42,017 bases of DNA from Gemmatimonadota bacterium (lineage in GTDB: Bacteria > Latescibacterota > UBA2968), in NCBI GenBank assembly GCA_009838845.1, contig VXRD01000138.1:1-42017 (forward strand), written 5' to 3'. Below, piece after piece: positions 16,182 to 25,367 of the stretch. Position 1 is the first letter of the stretch; every line of letters starts with the position of its first letter. A program made the position numbers and the translations under genes. The notes beneath the pieces were generated by a model. The model did no database searches and was not told the DNA's origin. It saw only the letters and a program-made list of their open reading frames with translations.

Positions 16182-18461
16182 TTACTCCAACTCTATCCCC
16201 ACCGCAGTCATAAACATATCCAGCGTTGTCTCTTGCTGTGTCTTGACCAAGCGATAAAAAATGCCCTCCCGGTCCATCAACTCACGATGCGTTCCGACTT
16301 CGGCGATATTGCCTTCATCCATCACCACAAGCCGATCCGCGCTGCGAAGAGTTGATAAACGGTGTGCAATGGCGAATGTCGTGCGCCCTTCAACCAAACG
16401 CGCAATCGCCATTTGGATCTTCTTCTCGGTCGGTGTATCCAGCGAAGACGTGGCTTCATCGAGAATGAGAATCCGCGGATTGTGCAAAATTGCCCGCGCG
16501 ATAGACACCCGCTGTTTCTCGCCGCCCGACAGACGCCCACCGCTTTCCCCTACCCGCATGTCATAACCATCGGGTTTTTTGACAATGAACTCGTGTGCTT
16601 CGGCTGCGATTGCTGCGCGCATCACCTCGTCAAAGGTCGCGTCTGGTTTGCCATAGGCGATATTTTCGGCTATCGTGCCGTCAAACAAAAAGGGCTGTTG
16701 ATGTACCATCCCAATTTGCGATCGCAAATCGCGTAAATTCACATCGGTCATCGGTACACCATCCACCAGCAACCGCCCTCGGTCGGGATCGTAGAACCGA
16801 CACACCAGATTGATCAGCGTTGACTTGCCAGCTCCCGATTTGCCCACAAGCCCAATCATCTCACCCGCTTTCACCTCCAGGTCAACCCCCTTGAGCACGG
16901 GCTTGCCGGGATCATAACCAAAAAACACGGACTCGAACTCCAGATGGCCTTCAATTTTGGGCAAGCGCACAGCATCGGGTTTTTGGTATGGCTCGGGTTC
17001 GGAATCAATCACTTCGAACACGCGCTGCGCGCCGGCAAATGCCCGCAAAATATAACTGTAAAAATCGCCAAACCATCGCAGCGGTTGGTACAACATCCAG
17101 AGATAACTCATAAATGCGATTAACGCACCCAGCGTCAATTCACCGCCCAGAATCTGCCGCCCGCCAAAATACCACACAAAAAACACCCCCACGTTCATAA
17201 ACAGGTTTGTCACGGTCCAAAAAACAAACCAGGCACGTTCGCCCCGGGTATCCACATCGCGCAGATCCTCGTTGTATTGGTCAAAACGCTCGCTCTCCTT
17301 TGCTTCCTGTGCAAATGCTTTTACAACGCGAATACCGTGAATCGACTCATTCAACTGCGCCGATAGCCTGCCCCACTTTCCCGACCACTGCGTCCAGAAG
17401 GTCATAATGCGGTACCATATCCGTGTGCCCGCGAGCACAATTAGCGGAATAGGTGCCACGACAAACAGCGTGAGTTGCCAGTTCATCCACGCCAGAAATC
17501 CCAGAATACCGACAAATAACAAACTGTTTGAAAACACAAAATAAAAATCATACGTCATGATCACTTCCATGCGGTCCGTATCATTATTCATGCGAGACGT
17601 CAACGCACCCACTTTTCGCCGATCGTAAAAGCGAACGGGCACCATCTGAAACGCGCGGTAGAGATCTTCCCGCAAATCGCCAATAGCGCGCAACCCCAAC
17701 GATCGACTCAGCGCAGCCATCACGACATCGACCCCCCAGATTAACAGCCGTATAATAACAAGCCCTAAGATCAAAAGTCCCAATCGATCAAGGCGATCTG
17801 TTGACTCAATGAATGGAATTGCAACCGCGTCCCAGCCCGTTGTCAAAACACCGTCGATCACATACTCCGTAATTTTAGGTGGCAACAGCGTAAATAAAGC
17901 GCTGATAAATGTCAGGGCTATGGTGGTGACCAGTCGCACGGGATAAGCAGCCATATAACCCACAATGCGCCGAAACGTCTGCCACTTTTTTAAACACGCA
18001 GCACATACCCCATTTTTTTCGGGCAATCTCTTGCCACAATGCTCGCATTGCGTCTGCTCTAATTCTGTGGGCAATGTTAGCGGCTCATTGTCCTTCAACT
18101 GCCGAATTCCATCGGCCACTTCGGCAAACACAGCGGTAAGAGATGGCGAATAGGGGACATGCATTTCAGGTCCTGCTTTGTGCGTCAACGCCAGGGCGCC
18201 CAACCCCACGCGCTCCTCCACTTTCACGTCTTCCACATCGCCAATCGCCATCGACTGCGTACCATCCACACCCGATTCGGGAATCACCAGTACCTGTTGA
18301 TCGGTCACCACTACCCACTGTGGGTTGTAATTCAGGGACTCGTCCAGATCCGTTCCCACCTGTATCAGCACAGTCTCGCCATTGGACTTTGCTGCACCCA
18401 GCTTCCTCGCCACGGATGGCGGGAGTTTTTCAATCAATGGCTTTCCTGGTACGTAATTCAT
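16182..18461 (-). CDS. ABC exporter (transmembrane plus ATPase) with PH-like and zinc-ribbon N-terminus
   Basis: A 759-residue half-transporter of the ABCB/MsbA type with an unusual N-terminus. Residues about 30-125 look like a bacterial PH-like beta domain (ESLNYNPQWVVVTDQQVLVIP...). A four-cysteine ribbon follows (Cys139, Cys142, Cys153, Cys156 in CEHCGKRLPEKNGVCAAC). Six transmembrane helices span about 165-445. The ATPase has Walker A GLVGKSGAGKST, signature LSGGEKQR and Walker B ILILDEATSS. The same layout is found in exporters annotated as cyanophycin-metabolism associated. It starts 6 nt after the paralogous exporter, so the two probably form a heterodimer. The substrate is unknown. 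Confidence 0.92.
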   Translation of the reverse strand: MNYVPGKPLIEKLPPSVARKLGAAKSNGETVLIQVGTDLDESLNYNPQWVVVTDQQVLVIPESGVDGTQSMAIGDVEDVKVEERVGLGALALTHKAGPEMHVPYSPSLTAVFAEVADGIRQLKDNEPLTLPTELEQTQCEHCGKRLPEKNGVCAACLKKWQTFRRIVGYMAAYPVRLVTTIALTFISALFTLLPPKITEYVIDGVLTTGWDAVAIPFIESTDRLDRLGLLILGLVIIRLLIWGVDVVMAALSRSLGLRAIGDLREDLYRAFQMVPVRFYDRRKVGALTSRMNNDTDRMEVIMTYDFYFVFSNSLLFVGILGFLAWMNWQLTLFVVAPIPLIVLAGTRIWYRIMTFWTQWSGKWGRLSAQLNESIHGIRVVKAFAQEAKESERFDQYNEDLRDVDTRGERAWFVFWTVTNLFMNVGVFFVWYFGGRQILGGELTLGALIAFMSYLWMLYQPLRWFGDFYSYILRAFAGAQRVFEVIDSEPEPYQKPDAVRLPKIEGHLEFESVFFGYDPGKPVLKGVDLEVKAGEMIGLVGKSGAGKSTLINLVCRFYDPDRGRLLVDGVPMTDVNLRDLRSQIGMVHQQPFLFDGTIAENIAYGKPDATFDEVMRAAIAAEAHEFIVKKPDGYDMRVGESGGRLSGGEKQRVSIARAILHNPRILILDEATSSLDTPTEKKIQMAIARLVEGRTTFAIAHRLSTLRSADRLVVMDEGNIAEVGTHRELMDREGIFYRLVKTQQETTLDMFMTAVGIELE

Positions 18462-18467
18462 GTGAGC

Positions 18468-20693
18468 CTATTCCTTAATCGCAATAATCTGTGAAATCTC
18501 TTCTTGCATCTGTACCAATTTGTAAAACATACCCCGCTGTTCCAGCAATTCGCGGTGCGTTCCCATTTCCACAATGCGACCGGCGTCCATCACCACCAGC
18601 CGGTCGGCATTGCGAAGGGTGGACAAACGATGGGCTATTGCAAAAGTCGTTCGTCCTTTGACCAATCGCACCACCGCATCTTGAATGCGTTTTTCCGTTT
18701 GCACATCAACAGACGATGTGGCCTCGTCTAAGATCAAAATCCTGGGATCGTGTAAAATGGCCCGTGCAATAGACACGCGCTGCCGTTCACCGCCCGAAAG
18801 CGATTCTCCGCGCTCGCCGATGAGCGTATCGTAGCCATCGGGTTTTGTCACGATAAAGTCGTGTGCATGGGCAGCCCTGGCCGCTTCCACAATCTCATCG
18901 AATGTTGCGCCCGGCTTGCCATAGCCGATATTTTCCGCAATACTGCCCGAAAATAGAAACGGCTCTTGCAACACAATGCCAATTTGAGACCGCAAATCCT
19001 CCAGCCGAATATCGCGTAAATCCACCCCATCTACCTCAATGCTTCCGCGGTCAACATCGTAGAACCGACAAATCAGATTTACCGTTGTCGTCTTGCCCAC
19101 GCCGGATTTTCCCACCAGTCCGATCATCTCCCCCGGTTTGACATCGAGGTTGATATCGTGAAGCACGGGTTTACTCTTGTCGTATCCAAACGTGACATCA
19201 TTAAACTTCACGCGACCCCCAATATGCGGCATTGGCACGGCATTGGGGTCTTGGTACGCCTCGGAGGGCGTATCGATAATCTCAAAAATGCGTTCTGCAC
19301 CGGCCATTGCGCGCGTCATCCAGGAATTGACCATCCCAAACCATTCCAGAGGACCGTAGAGCAACATCATATAGCTGTAAAAAGCCATCAAAGTGCCGAG
19401 CGTCAACTCCCCATCGATCACCTCCAGCCCCCCGTAATACCACACAATAATCACGCCGGCCGCGGTCAATAGGGTCATCGTTTTATAAAAAATGCCCCGG
19501 TTGACCTCTGTGGTAATACCGATGCGCGTCAATTTATCATTGCGCCTTTTGAACACCCTGATTTCCTGCTTTTCTTGTGCAAATGCCTTCACCACGCGAA
19601 TGCCCGTGAGCGCTTCATTGACCCGCGCCATAGTGTCAGACCAAGACTGCATCCAACTGGTAAAATATTTCCGCATCCGCCGATAAAACGCATATCCCCA
19701 GATCATGATTAACGGAACGGGAATCAGCACCAGAATAGCCAGTGACCAACTCATCATAAACAGCGCGGCGAGAATCCCCAGCAACATCATCGCTTCGATC
19801 ACCAGATAGGGCAATCCATCGACCAAAAACATCTGTAAACGACTGCTATCGGTCGTCACGCGGGACATCACTGCGCCAACTTGCCGCTTGTCGTAAAATT
19901 GCAGGGATAGCAACTCCAAACGCCTGTAAAGCTGGCTGCGGATATCCGCCGTCACCCGTGCGGAAAGCCACGTAACTGTCCAACCGTGCGCCCATTCTGC
20001 CCCCCAGGTTAGCAGCCGGATACCCACCAGAATCAGCACGAGCCAGCCGAGCAAGCTGAGCCGTTCGTCGTACAGCGCCTCTACGCCCTCGGGCAGCACC
20101 AATACATCATCGACAATGAGCTTAGTCACGTAAGGCGGAATCAACTCGGCAACTGTCGTCACAATAGACGCCAGAGCCAGCACAATCGCGCGTGTTTTGT
20201 AGGGCTTCAAATACGATGCAATGCGTCCCAACGTTGCAAATTTGTTTAAACAGGCCGGACATATCCCATTTTTTTCGGGCAATAGCCTGCCACACGATTC
20301 GCAGATTGTGCGATCCAGATGCGCATTGATAAAAAATTCTTGCCCCTTGCGCAGTTGCTCGATCCCTCGCGTGGTCTCCGAAAATTTTTGTGCCTGCGTC
20401 AGGGAATACGGAACGTGAATGGTCGGCTTATTTTTTCGATGAATTTCCAGACGCGCACCGCCCACCAGAGCCTCTGTTCGCGCCAGTTCTATTTCTGAAA
20501 TAGGAATATCTGCAATCGAGCCATTTTGCCGCACCAGTACGCGATTGCGCGTCACCACTACCCACTGGTTTCCGAAGTCGCCTTTTTCATCCAGATCGGT
20601 CTGCACCCGGATAAGTGCATCTTCCCCTTCGGGCAAAGCGTGTTTCAACCAATCCAAACTACCGTTTTGTTCATTATCCAGTAAACGATCCAT
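18468..20693 (-). CDS. ABC exporter with PH-like and zinc-ribbon N-terminus, paralogue and likely partner
   Basis: A 741-residue half-transporter with the same plan as the next gene. The PH-like region is about 25-115 (LIRVQTDLDEKGDFGNQWVVVTRNRVLV). The four-cysteine ribbon is Cys131, Cys134, Cys145 and Cys148 (CESCGRLLPEKNGICPAC). A six-helix ABC membrane domain is followed by an ATPase with GLVGKSGVGKTT, LSGGERQR and ILILDEATSS. Both ATPases of the pair keep all canonical motifs, so neither site looks degenerate. The gene follows the phosphopantetheinyl transferase by 33 nt and precedes its partner by 6 nt, consistent with one operon running 21,461 to 15,496. Confidence 0.92.
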   Translation of the reverse strand: MDRLLDNEQNGSLDWLKHALPEGEDALIRVQTDLDEKGDFGNQWVVVTRNRVLVRQNGSIADIPISEIELARTEALVGGARLEIHRKNKPTIHVPYSLTQAQKFSETTRGIEQLRKGQEFFINAHLDRTICESCGRLLPEKNGICPACLNKFATLGRIASYLKPYKTRAIVLALASIVTTVAELIPPYVTKLIVDDVLVLPEGVEALYDERLSLLGWLVLILVGIRLLTWGAEWAHGWTVTWLSARVTADIRSQLYRRLELLSLQFYDKRQVGAVMSRVTTDSSRLQMFLVDGLPYLVIEAMMLLGILAALFMMSWSLAILVLIPVPLIMIWGYAFYRRMRKYFTSWMQSWSDTMARVNEALTGIRVVKAFAQEKQEIRVFKRRNDKLTRIGITTEVNRGIFYKTMTLLTAAGVIIVWYYGGLEVIDGELTLGTLMAFYSYMMLLYGPLEWFGMVNSWMTRAMAGAERIFEIIDTPSEAYQDPNAVPMPHIGGRVKFNDVTFGYDKSKPVLHDINLDVKPGEMIGLVGKSGVGKTTTVNLICRFYDVDRGSIEVDGVDLRDIRLEDLRSQIGIVLQEPFLFSGSIAENIGYGKPGATFDEIVEAARAAHAHDFIVTKPDGYDTLIGERGESLSGGERQRVSIARAILHDPRILILDEATSSVDVQTEKRIQDAVVRLVKGRTTFAIAHRLSTLRNADRLVVMDAGRIVEMGTHRELLEQRGMFYKLVQMQEEISQIIAIKE

Positions 20694-20726
20694 CTCTACT
20701 CCTGAATCGGACGGTCACCTTGCGTT

Positions 20727-21461
20727 TTAATTCACACCCTTATTCAGACAAAGATCGCGCAACAAGTGTTTCAAGACCTTCACTTCAACATCTTTTTTCG
20801 CAATCGCTACCGACCCGACATAACCCTCTGCGGGGTCGAGGTGTAGCAGCGTCCAATCTTTTATATTCCCTTCTTTTATCCACAACAATTTTGCTTTGCA
20901 TCCCAAACTGACTTCAAAATTTTTTAATGACTGGGCAAGACCCGTGCCCACAGCTTTCAGATATGCTTCTTTGCGCGTCCAGCAACAAAAAAAAGCCCGA
21001 CGCCGTTCTTTTCGCGGCAACGCACACAACTGCTTGTATTCACCAGGTGCAAAAAAACGTTTCGCAAGGTCCTGCATATGGCCGACCTTGCGACTGAGAT
21101 GCTCAATATCAACTCCAATTTCACAGCGCAGAGAAACCGCAATAAGGGCCAGCCCTGCCGAATGGCTCAAATTGAATCGCAATTGAGATTTATCCCACGG
21201 AGATGCCAGAGCGGGTTTGCCGTGTTCTCCATAAAAAAAAGCCAGTTCACCTGGCTTGCACTCCATGTATTTGGCGAGAATCGCGCGCAGACATCCGCGT
21301 GCGGCAACAAAATGCGCCCGGTGCTTTTCAAAGAGAAATCTGTCGGCACGCACCCACTCATCTGCCGATAGCGTTTCGGCCAACATGTGACCATCAAATG
21401 TCTCGCGGTCTAAATCCACCGCCCAGACATGGGCCGTATTTGCTTCTAAACAGGTATGCAT
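20727..21461 (-). CDS. 4'-phosphopantetheinyl transferase, Sfp/Gsp type
   Basis: This enzyme transfers 4'-phosphopantetheine from CoA to a carrier-protein serine, activating acyl, peptidyl or polyketide carrier domains. Sfp-type motifs are all present in 244 residues: FNLSHS (96-101), GVDIE (116-120, a magnesium ligand) and WTRKEAYLKAVG (161-172, with the conserved Lys and Glu). The N-terminal half is the first pseudo-repeat of the two-domain Sfp fold. No carrier protein, NRPS or PKS gene is in the window, so its partner lies elsewhere. It heads the cluster with the two ABC exporters and DUF1854. No clear Shine-Dalgarno is seen before the ATG. A repeat element lies immediately upstream. Confidence 0.93.
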   Translation of the reverse strand: MHTCLEANTAHVWAVDLDRETFDGHMLAETLSADEWVRADRFLFEKHRAHFVAARGCLRAILAKYMECKPGELAFFYGEHGKPALASPWDKSQLRFNLSHSAGLALIAVSLRCEIGVDIEHLSRKVGHMQDLAKRFFAPGEYKQLCALPRKERRRAFFCCWTRKEAYLKAVGTGLAQSLKNFEVSLGCKAKLLWIKEGNIKDWTLLHLDPAEGYVGSVAIAKKDVEVKVLKHLLRDLCLNKGVN

Positions 21462-21477
21462 AAGTTTACTGACTTGA

Positions 21478-21598
21478 ACGAATCAGCGAATCAGCGAATC
21501 AGCGAATCAACGATGGAGTTTGTAACAACTTGGGGTGGCGGGGCGGGATTCGTCTATTCGTCTATTCGCGCTTTTCTCGTCTATTCGTCTATTCGTCA
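21478..21598. repeat. Dispersed octamer-array element, copy 2
   Basis: The left arm (21480-21511) has four GAATCARC octamers. The G-rich core (21512-21548) matches copy 1 in AGTT, AACTTGGGG and GGCGGG. The right arm (21549-21598) holds tandem GTCTATTC octamers interrupted by CGCTTTTCT. It lies between the PPTase start and the DUF362 stop, the same gene arrangement as copy 1. Confidence 0.85.
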
Positions 21599-22807
21599 CC
21601 CCGTCATTCTCAAACACGCCTCATAAGTCTCAAAGCGTTCGCCCTCGATCTCTTCGGGATCGACCAGCTTGAGCCACATTCCCTGATCTTTTTTGTTTCC
21701 GCTCAACTGCCTGCGACTGCCCAAATTGGCGGGATCTGCACCGTGCCAGACCACATCGCCATCTTGTAAAAAGATAAATTCATTCCGATACCGGTCAACG
21801 ATATCCCGCCGACGGTCCTGGTAAAACAGAGCCTGCTCACAGGTGGTGCGACGCCAGCTTTCTACAATTTCCTCGCTATCTGTGCGCTCTGAATCAAACT
21901 CGGCCAGGGGGGCAGATACCTCGCTATGAAAATCAATCTCGCGTAGATCAACCGTACCAAAACCGCGCCTGTCTGCGATCAACAAATGGTTGCGGTCGCG
22001 TCGAAACGGCGGATTGGGCCAATCGGACGCGGGGTCGTGACCCATCAAATGGGCACCACATGCATCGGTTGCGGTTACATGGTCACCGGCTAATAACGCA
22101 TTGCAAATACGCCCCTGTCCGCCCCATTCTCTACCCCATTGTCCGGTTAGTGCATCCACAATATTCAGACAAGGTTGGGTGATCAATCCCAAATCGGGCA
22201 ACACATAAGACAGGCGGATAAAGTGGTGATAATAGGATCTCACGCGGCCGTGTGGCAGCGTGATTGGGGGCAGGCCAAAGAGGTTTTTCATGCAAAGCGT
22301 AACCCCCATAAACAGATGATTTTTCATCTTGGCCACAGAAACCACCTCAGCTCCTTCAAAACACGCGCTGAGCGTATAGCGATCAAACATACATCCGCCA
22401 CCCGGCACGTCATACTGTTTGAACGGCGGTGCATTTGAATCGACAAATCCCACATCGTATTCTTTCAAAATATGCGCGTAATTAAAATCCTCACCCATCA
22501 AATGTTCGCGCGTATAGGGATTGGTATCCGTTGCAATAATTTCCGCACGGGTTCGTTCTCGCAACAAACGCAAAACAGCGCGTGCAACCATGTCATCGAC
22601 CAACTCGCGCCGCCGTCCCATGTAGTAAATAATGCGATTGTGTAGCTTCATCATATTGAACTTGATCACAATCCGGTTGGCTTTTTCCAGCCTTTCCCAC
22701 GACCGATGCAATGGATCTGTAATGCGGCGCAACGTCCGGTATATTTCTTCCTCCGATGCCCGCCAATTGCAATGCGCTGCGCGAACCTTGTAATTCTTCT
22801 CTGTCAT
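21596..22807 (-). CDS. DUF362 domain-containing protein
   Basis: A 403-residue protein of the DUF362 family, recognisable from NRIVIKFNMMK, the central AEVVSVAKMKNHLFMGVTLCMKNLFGLPP and NIVDALTGQWG. The family includes predicted iron-sulfur or redox-associated proteins, but this member shows no clustered cysteines of ferredoxin type, so its activity cannot be stated. The frame is open to 22927, but the ATG at 22807 has GAGG nine nt upstream and begins the conserved part. The short plus-gap region to the divergent gene holds a candidate promoter. The stop lies within the right arm of repeat element copy 2. Confidence 0.85.
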   Translation of the reverse strand: MTEKNYKVRAAHCNWRASEEEIYRTLRRITDPLHRSWERLEKANRIVIKFNMMKLHNRIIYYMGRRRELVDDMVARAVLRLLRERTRAEIIATDTNPYTREHLMGEDFNYAHILKEYDVGFVDSNAPPFKQYDVPGGGCMFDRYTLSACFEGAEVVSVAKMKNHLFMGVTLCMKNLFGLPPITLPHGRVRSYYHHFIRLSYVLPDLGLITQPCLNIVDALTGQWGREWGGQGRICNALLAGDHVTATDACGAHLMGHDPASDWPNPPFRRDRNHLLIADRRGFGTVDLREIDFHSEVSAPLAEFDSERTDSEEIVESWRRTTCEQALFYQDRRRDIVDRYRNEFIFLQDGDVVWHGADPANLGSRRQLSGNKKDQGMWLKLVDPEEIEGERFETYEACLRMTG

Positions 22808-22849
22808 TCCGACCTCTGTGGTTAAATGCGATGATATTAGGACTGTCTT

Positions 22850-22878
22850 ATTGTACCTATAAAAGCGAAAAATGAAAA
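22850..22878 (-). promoter_or_regulatory. Candidate promoter of the DUF362 gene
   Basis: On the minus strand TTTTCA (22878-22873) and TACAAT (22855-22850) are separated by 17 bp, about 43 nt before the start codon. This is a plausible sigma-70-type promoter in an AT-rich divergent region; low information, so tentative. Confidence 0.3.
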
Positions 22879-22959
22879 GTGAAATTATAAAGATTTCCTT
22901 ATATTGACTACATCTAATCCCGAACAAACTTCAATTGGCATTCAGACAGGTATTTTTTT

Positions 22960-24660
22960 ATGCTCGCCGGATTCATCTCTCAATCGCCTCTTACCCCTCG
23001 CGAACTCACCCGCACGCTCACGCGCATGGCAGATAGCCTTGTCGTACACCCAAAAGCTCACCGTATCACTTTTGCCCCGCATATTGCGGGCGTTGCATTC
23101 GCGCCAGATTGGCGTACGACACCCCCTGTTTGCCAGACACAAATGGGACATATTGCCTATCTCGATGGCGAATTTTTTAACCGCGCCGCGCTGACTCGCT
23201 CTGCTACTTCTGACCCAGAATTTTTGGTTCAGACTATCACAGGCAAGCGCGAACAATTGAACCGCATTGATGGCATTTTTTCTGGCGTGGTTTTTGATAC
23301 GCACAAAAATGAACTGCACATTATCACCGACCGCTATGGCTTGCGTCCGCTCTACTGGACGCGCCTGGGCAATCGAATTACCTGGGCGTCTCAGACCAAA
23401 GCCTTCCTCGCGCTTCCCGAATTTTCGCCTGTGATTGACCCCATTTCCCGCGACATGTTTTTCTCTACCGGACAATTGCCTTCTGATCGCACCTGGCTCA
23501 AAGACGTCGCGCCCGTGCCTCCTGCAACGCAAATGACATTTCGCATTTCCGACGGTAGTCTTACACAGCAGCGCTACTGGTCCTGGGATGAAATTGCCCC
23601 TCTCACTGGGCATCACAGCCAACGCGAATTGGCACAGGAATTGGGCACGCGTTTTCGCACTGCCGTAGAACAGAGAACCACAGGACGAACTGGTCTCGCT
23701 CTCAGCGGAGGTCTCGATTCGCGTGCGATCCTCGCCGCCATGCCCAGCACGCCCCAAATCTTCACATTTGGTCACCCCGACAGCGCAGATGTTCGCATTG
23801 CAGCCCAGGCCGCATCAGTAAAAAACGCGCCACACACTGTTCTCCCCATCCACAGTCAAAATTGGCTCTTGCCGAGAATCTCCGGCGTGTGGTATGCCGA
23901 TGGCGCGCTTGACCTGCTCCATATGCACGGGATTGAACATCTCAAACAACAGAAAGAGGCCTGTGATATCTGTCTCAATGGCGCAGGTGGCGATGGATTA
24001 GCAGGTGCGGGCCATCTATTTCATCCAAAAGGACTCTCTGTTTACCTGAAAAATAAGCTACATATCCAGGCAGATCGCAACACAGCCCAATACCTCGAAA
24101 CCGCATTTAACAAGGCGGGATCGGCACACGCTTTTTACATAGACTGGCGCATGCGCGGATTCACCATTCACGGTCCCCGTCTGGGACTTTTGCACGGGCT
24201 TGAATACCGCTTGCCATTCCTCGACAATCAGGTGCAGGAATTTCTCTATTCTATTCCCCTGCAACAAAAAGCCAACAATCGCCTCTATCGAAAAATGCTT
24301 CTCGAGACCTTTCCTGAATACTTCAAGGATATACCCTATCAGGCCACGGGATTTCCCATATCCCATTCTTCCTGGACGGTCAAAATCCTGCGGAGACTCA
24401 CAGGATTGCGCAACCCCACGTCCCAGACCTTTGCCGATTACGCCAATTGGTTGCGCCAATCGCCGGGTAAAAATTTAGGCGACCATTTTCTCTATAACAC
24501 ATCTGAAACCTCCAAGCTTTGGCAACGCCACCTCGCAGGTGAAGACCACACGATCGTCCTGAGTCGCTACGTGACCTATCAACTCTATCTTCTCCAACTT
24601 TTTGACGGCAAATACCGCACATCAGAAGAAGTGGCTGAACTATTGAAAATTACCCCATAA
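22960..24660 (+). CDS. Asparagine-synthase-like protein lacking the glutaminase cysteine
   Basis: A 566-residue protein with the two-domain plan of AsnB-type enzymes. The N-terminal class II amidotransferase-like domain is about 1-190 and keeps IDGIFSGVVFD and DRYGLRPLYW. The C-terminal PP-loop ATP-pyrophosphatase domain has SGGLDS at 249-254 and NGAGGDGLAG at 340-349. The mature N-terminal Cys (Cys2 of MCGI) that forms the glutaminase nucleophile is absent: the protein starts MLAG. It therefore should not use glutamine in the usual way, as in beta-lactam synthetase-like members; an adenylating ligase role is possible. The ribosome binding site is weak. It stands alone, divergent from the DUF362 gene, and ends at a strong terminator. 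Confidence 0.88.
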   Translation: MLAGFISQSPLTPRELTRTLTRMADSLVVHPKAHRITFAPHIAGVAFAPDWRTTPPVCQTQMGHIAYLDGEFFNRAALTRSATSDPEFLVQTITGKREQLNRIDGIFSGVVFDTHKNELHIITDRYGLRPLYWTRLGNRITWASQTKAFLALPEFSPVIDPISRDMFFSTGQLPSDRTWLKDVAPVPPATQMTFRISDGSLTQQRYWSWDEIAPLTGHHSQRELAQELGTRFRTAVEQRTTGRTGLALSGGLDSRAILAAMPSTPQIFTFGHPDSADVRIAAQAASVKNAPHTVLPIHSQNWLLPRISGVWYADGALDLLHMHGIEHLKQQKEACDICLNGAGGDGLAGAGHLFHPKGLSVYLKNKLHIQADRNTAQYLETAFNKAGSAHAFYIDWRMRGFTIHGPRLGLLHGLEYRLPFLDNQVQEFLYSIPLQQKANNRLYRKMLLETFPEYFKDIPYQATGFPISHSSWTVKILRRLTGLRNPTSQTFADYANWLRQSPGKNLGDHFLYNTSETSKLWQRHLAGEDHTIVLSRYVTYQLYLLQLFDGKYRTSEEVAELLKITP

Positions 24661-24664
24661 TAAA

Positions 24665-24706
24665 AAACTGCCATCCAAAAAATATCTGGAGGCAGTTTCT
24701 TTTTTT
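24665..24706 (+). terminator. Intrinsic terminator of the asparagine-synthase-like gene
   Basis: AAACTGCC (24665-24672) with TCC pairs with GGA and GGCAGTTT (24688-24698), followed by CTTTTTTTC. It lies directly after the stop codon and faces the convergent HigBA operon. Confidence 0.9.
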
Positions 24707-24723
24707 CTGTCAATACTGTACAA

Positions 24724-25020
24724 CTATACCGGTGCAAAAACCTTAACCTCTTTTTCTATTCGGTCAGCCAGTGTCATTTTTGCTTTTTCTATCTCATAAT
24801 GTGTTTGAATGCCTGTCCAAAATTCAACCGACATACCAAAATAACGAGCAAGTCGGAGTGCTATATCTGCACTAATCCCCTTTTCTTCGCGAATAATTTG
24901 GTTGATTCTCATTGCGGGAACGCAAATATCACGAGCAAGCCGATCACAACTGATTCTCATTGGCTTTAAAAATTCTTCTTGCAAAATCTCACCCGGATGA
25001 ATGGGAGGTCTGTCTCTCAT
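24724..25020 (-). CDS. higA: HigA family antitoxin (XRE-type)
   Basis: A 98-residue helix-turn-helix antitoxin of the VapI/HigA addiction-module type. It opens with the diagnostic PPIHPGEILQEEFLKPMRIS, carries the helix-turn-helix about 24-60 (LARDICVPAMRINQIIREEKGISADIALRLARYFG) and then MSVEFWTGIQTHYEIEKAK. It should bind and neutralise the HigB toxin and repress the operon. It follows higB by 9 nt and has GAGGTGAT just before the ATG. The toxin-first order is typical of HigBA. Confidence 0.93.
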   Translation of the reverse strand: MRDRPPIHPGEILQEEFLKPMRISCDRLARDICVPAMRINQIIREEKGISADIALRLARYFGMSVEFWTGIQTHYEIEKAKMTLADRIEKEVKVFAPV

Positions 25021-25029
25021 AATATCACC

Positions 25030-25311
25030 TCAATGATAATCGACGATTTCAACAGCATAAACACCATCCTCATTCCATTCAAAACAAATTCGCCACTGAT
25101 CATTTATGCGAATACTGTGCTGTCCTCTTCGATTGCCTTTCAAAGCCTCTAAACGATTAGATGGTGGTACACGCAAATCGTTTAAATTTGTCGATTGGTG
25201 AAGTAAAATCAATTTGCGTTCAGCAATGTGGTGAATATTCTGTGGCAATTTTTTGGAAAAACGACCCTTAAATATTTTTTCAGCCTCTTTATCCTTAAAT
25301 GTCCTGATCAT
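25030..25311 (-). CDS. higB: HigB family toxin (RelE/ParE superfamily)
   Basis: A 93-residue toxin of the HigB/plasmid maintenance killer type, opening with MIRTFKDKEAEKIFKG and ending with QHSIRINDQWRICFEWNEDGVYAVEIVDYH. The segment RINDQWRICFEW is characteristic. Family members are ribosome-dependent mRNA endonucleases. The ORF is full length, so the pair may be active. A candidate promoter lies just upstream. It sits between tamB and the asparagine-synthase-like gene, on the same strand as tamB. Confidence 0.93.
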   Translation of the reverse strand: MIRTFKDKEAEKIFKGRFSKKLPQNIHHIAERKLILLHQSTNLNDLRVPPSNRLEALKGNRRGQHSIRINDQWRICFEWNEDGVYAVEIVDYH

Positions 25312-25316
25312 ATAAA

Positions 25317-25345
25317 AAATTAACCTTACAGGATAATATTGTCAA
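25317..25345 (-). promoter_or_regulatory. higB: Candidate promoter of higBA
   Basis: On the minus strand TTGACA (25345-25340) and TAATTT (25322-25317) are separated by 17 bp, ending 6 nt before the higB ATG, so the message would be nearly leaderless if this promoter is used. The -35 box is a perfect match to consensus; the -10 is imperfect. Confidence 0.5.
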
Positions 25346-25367
25346 CCGTTGTTATTTCGTTTTTTTA

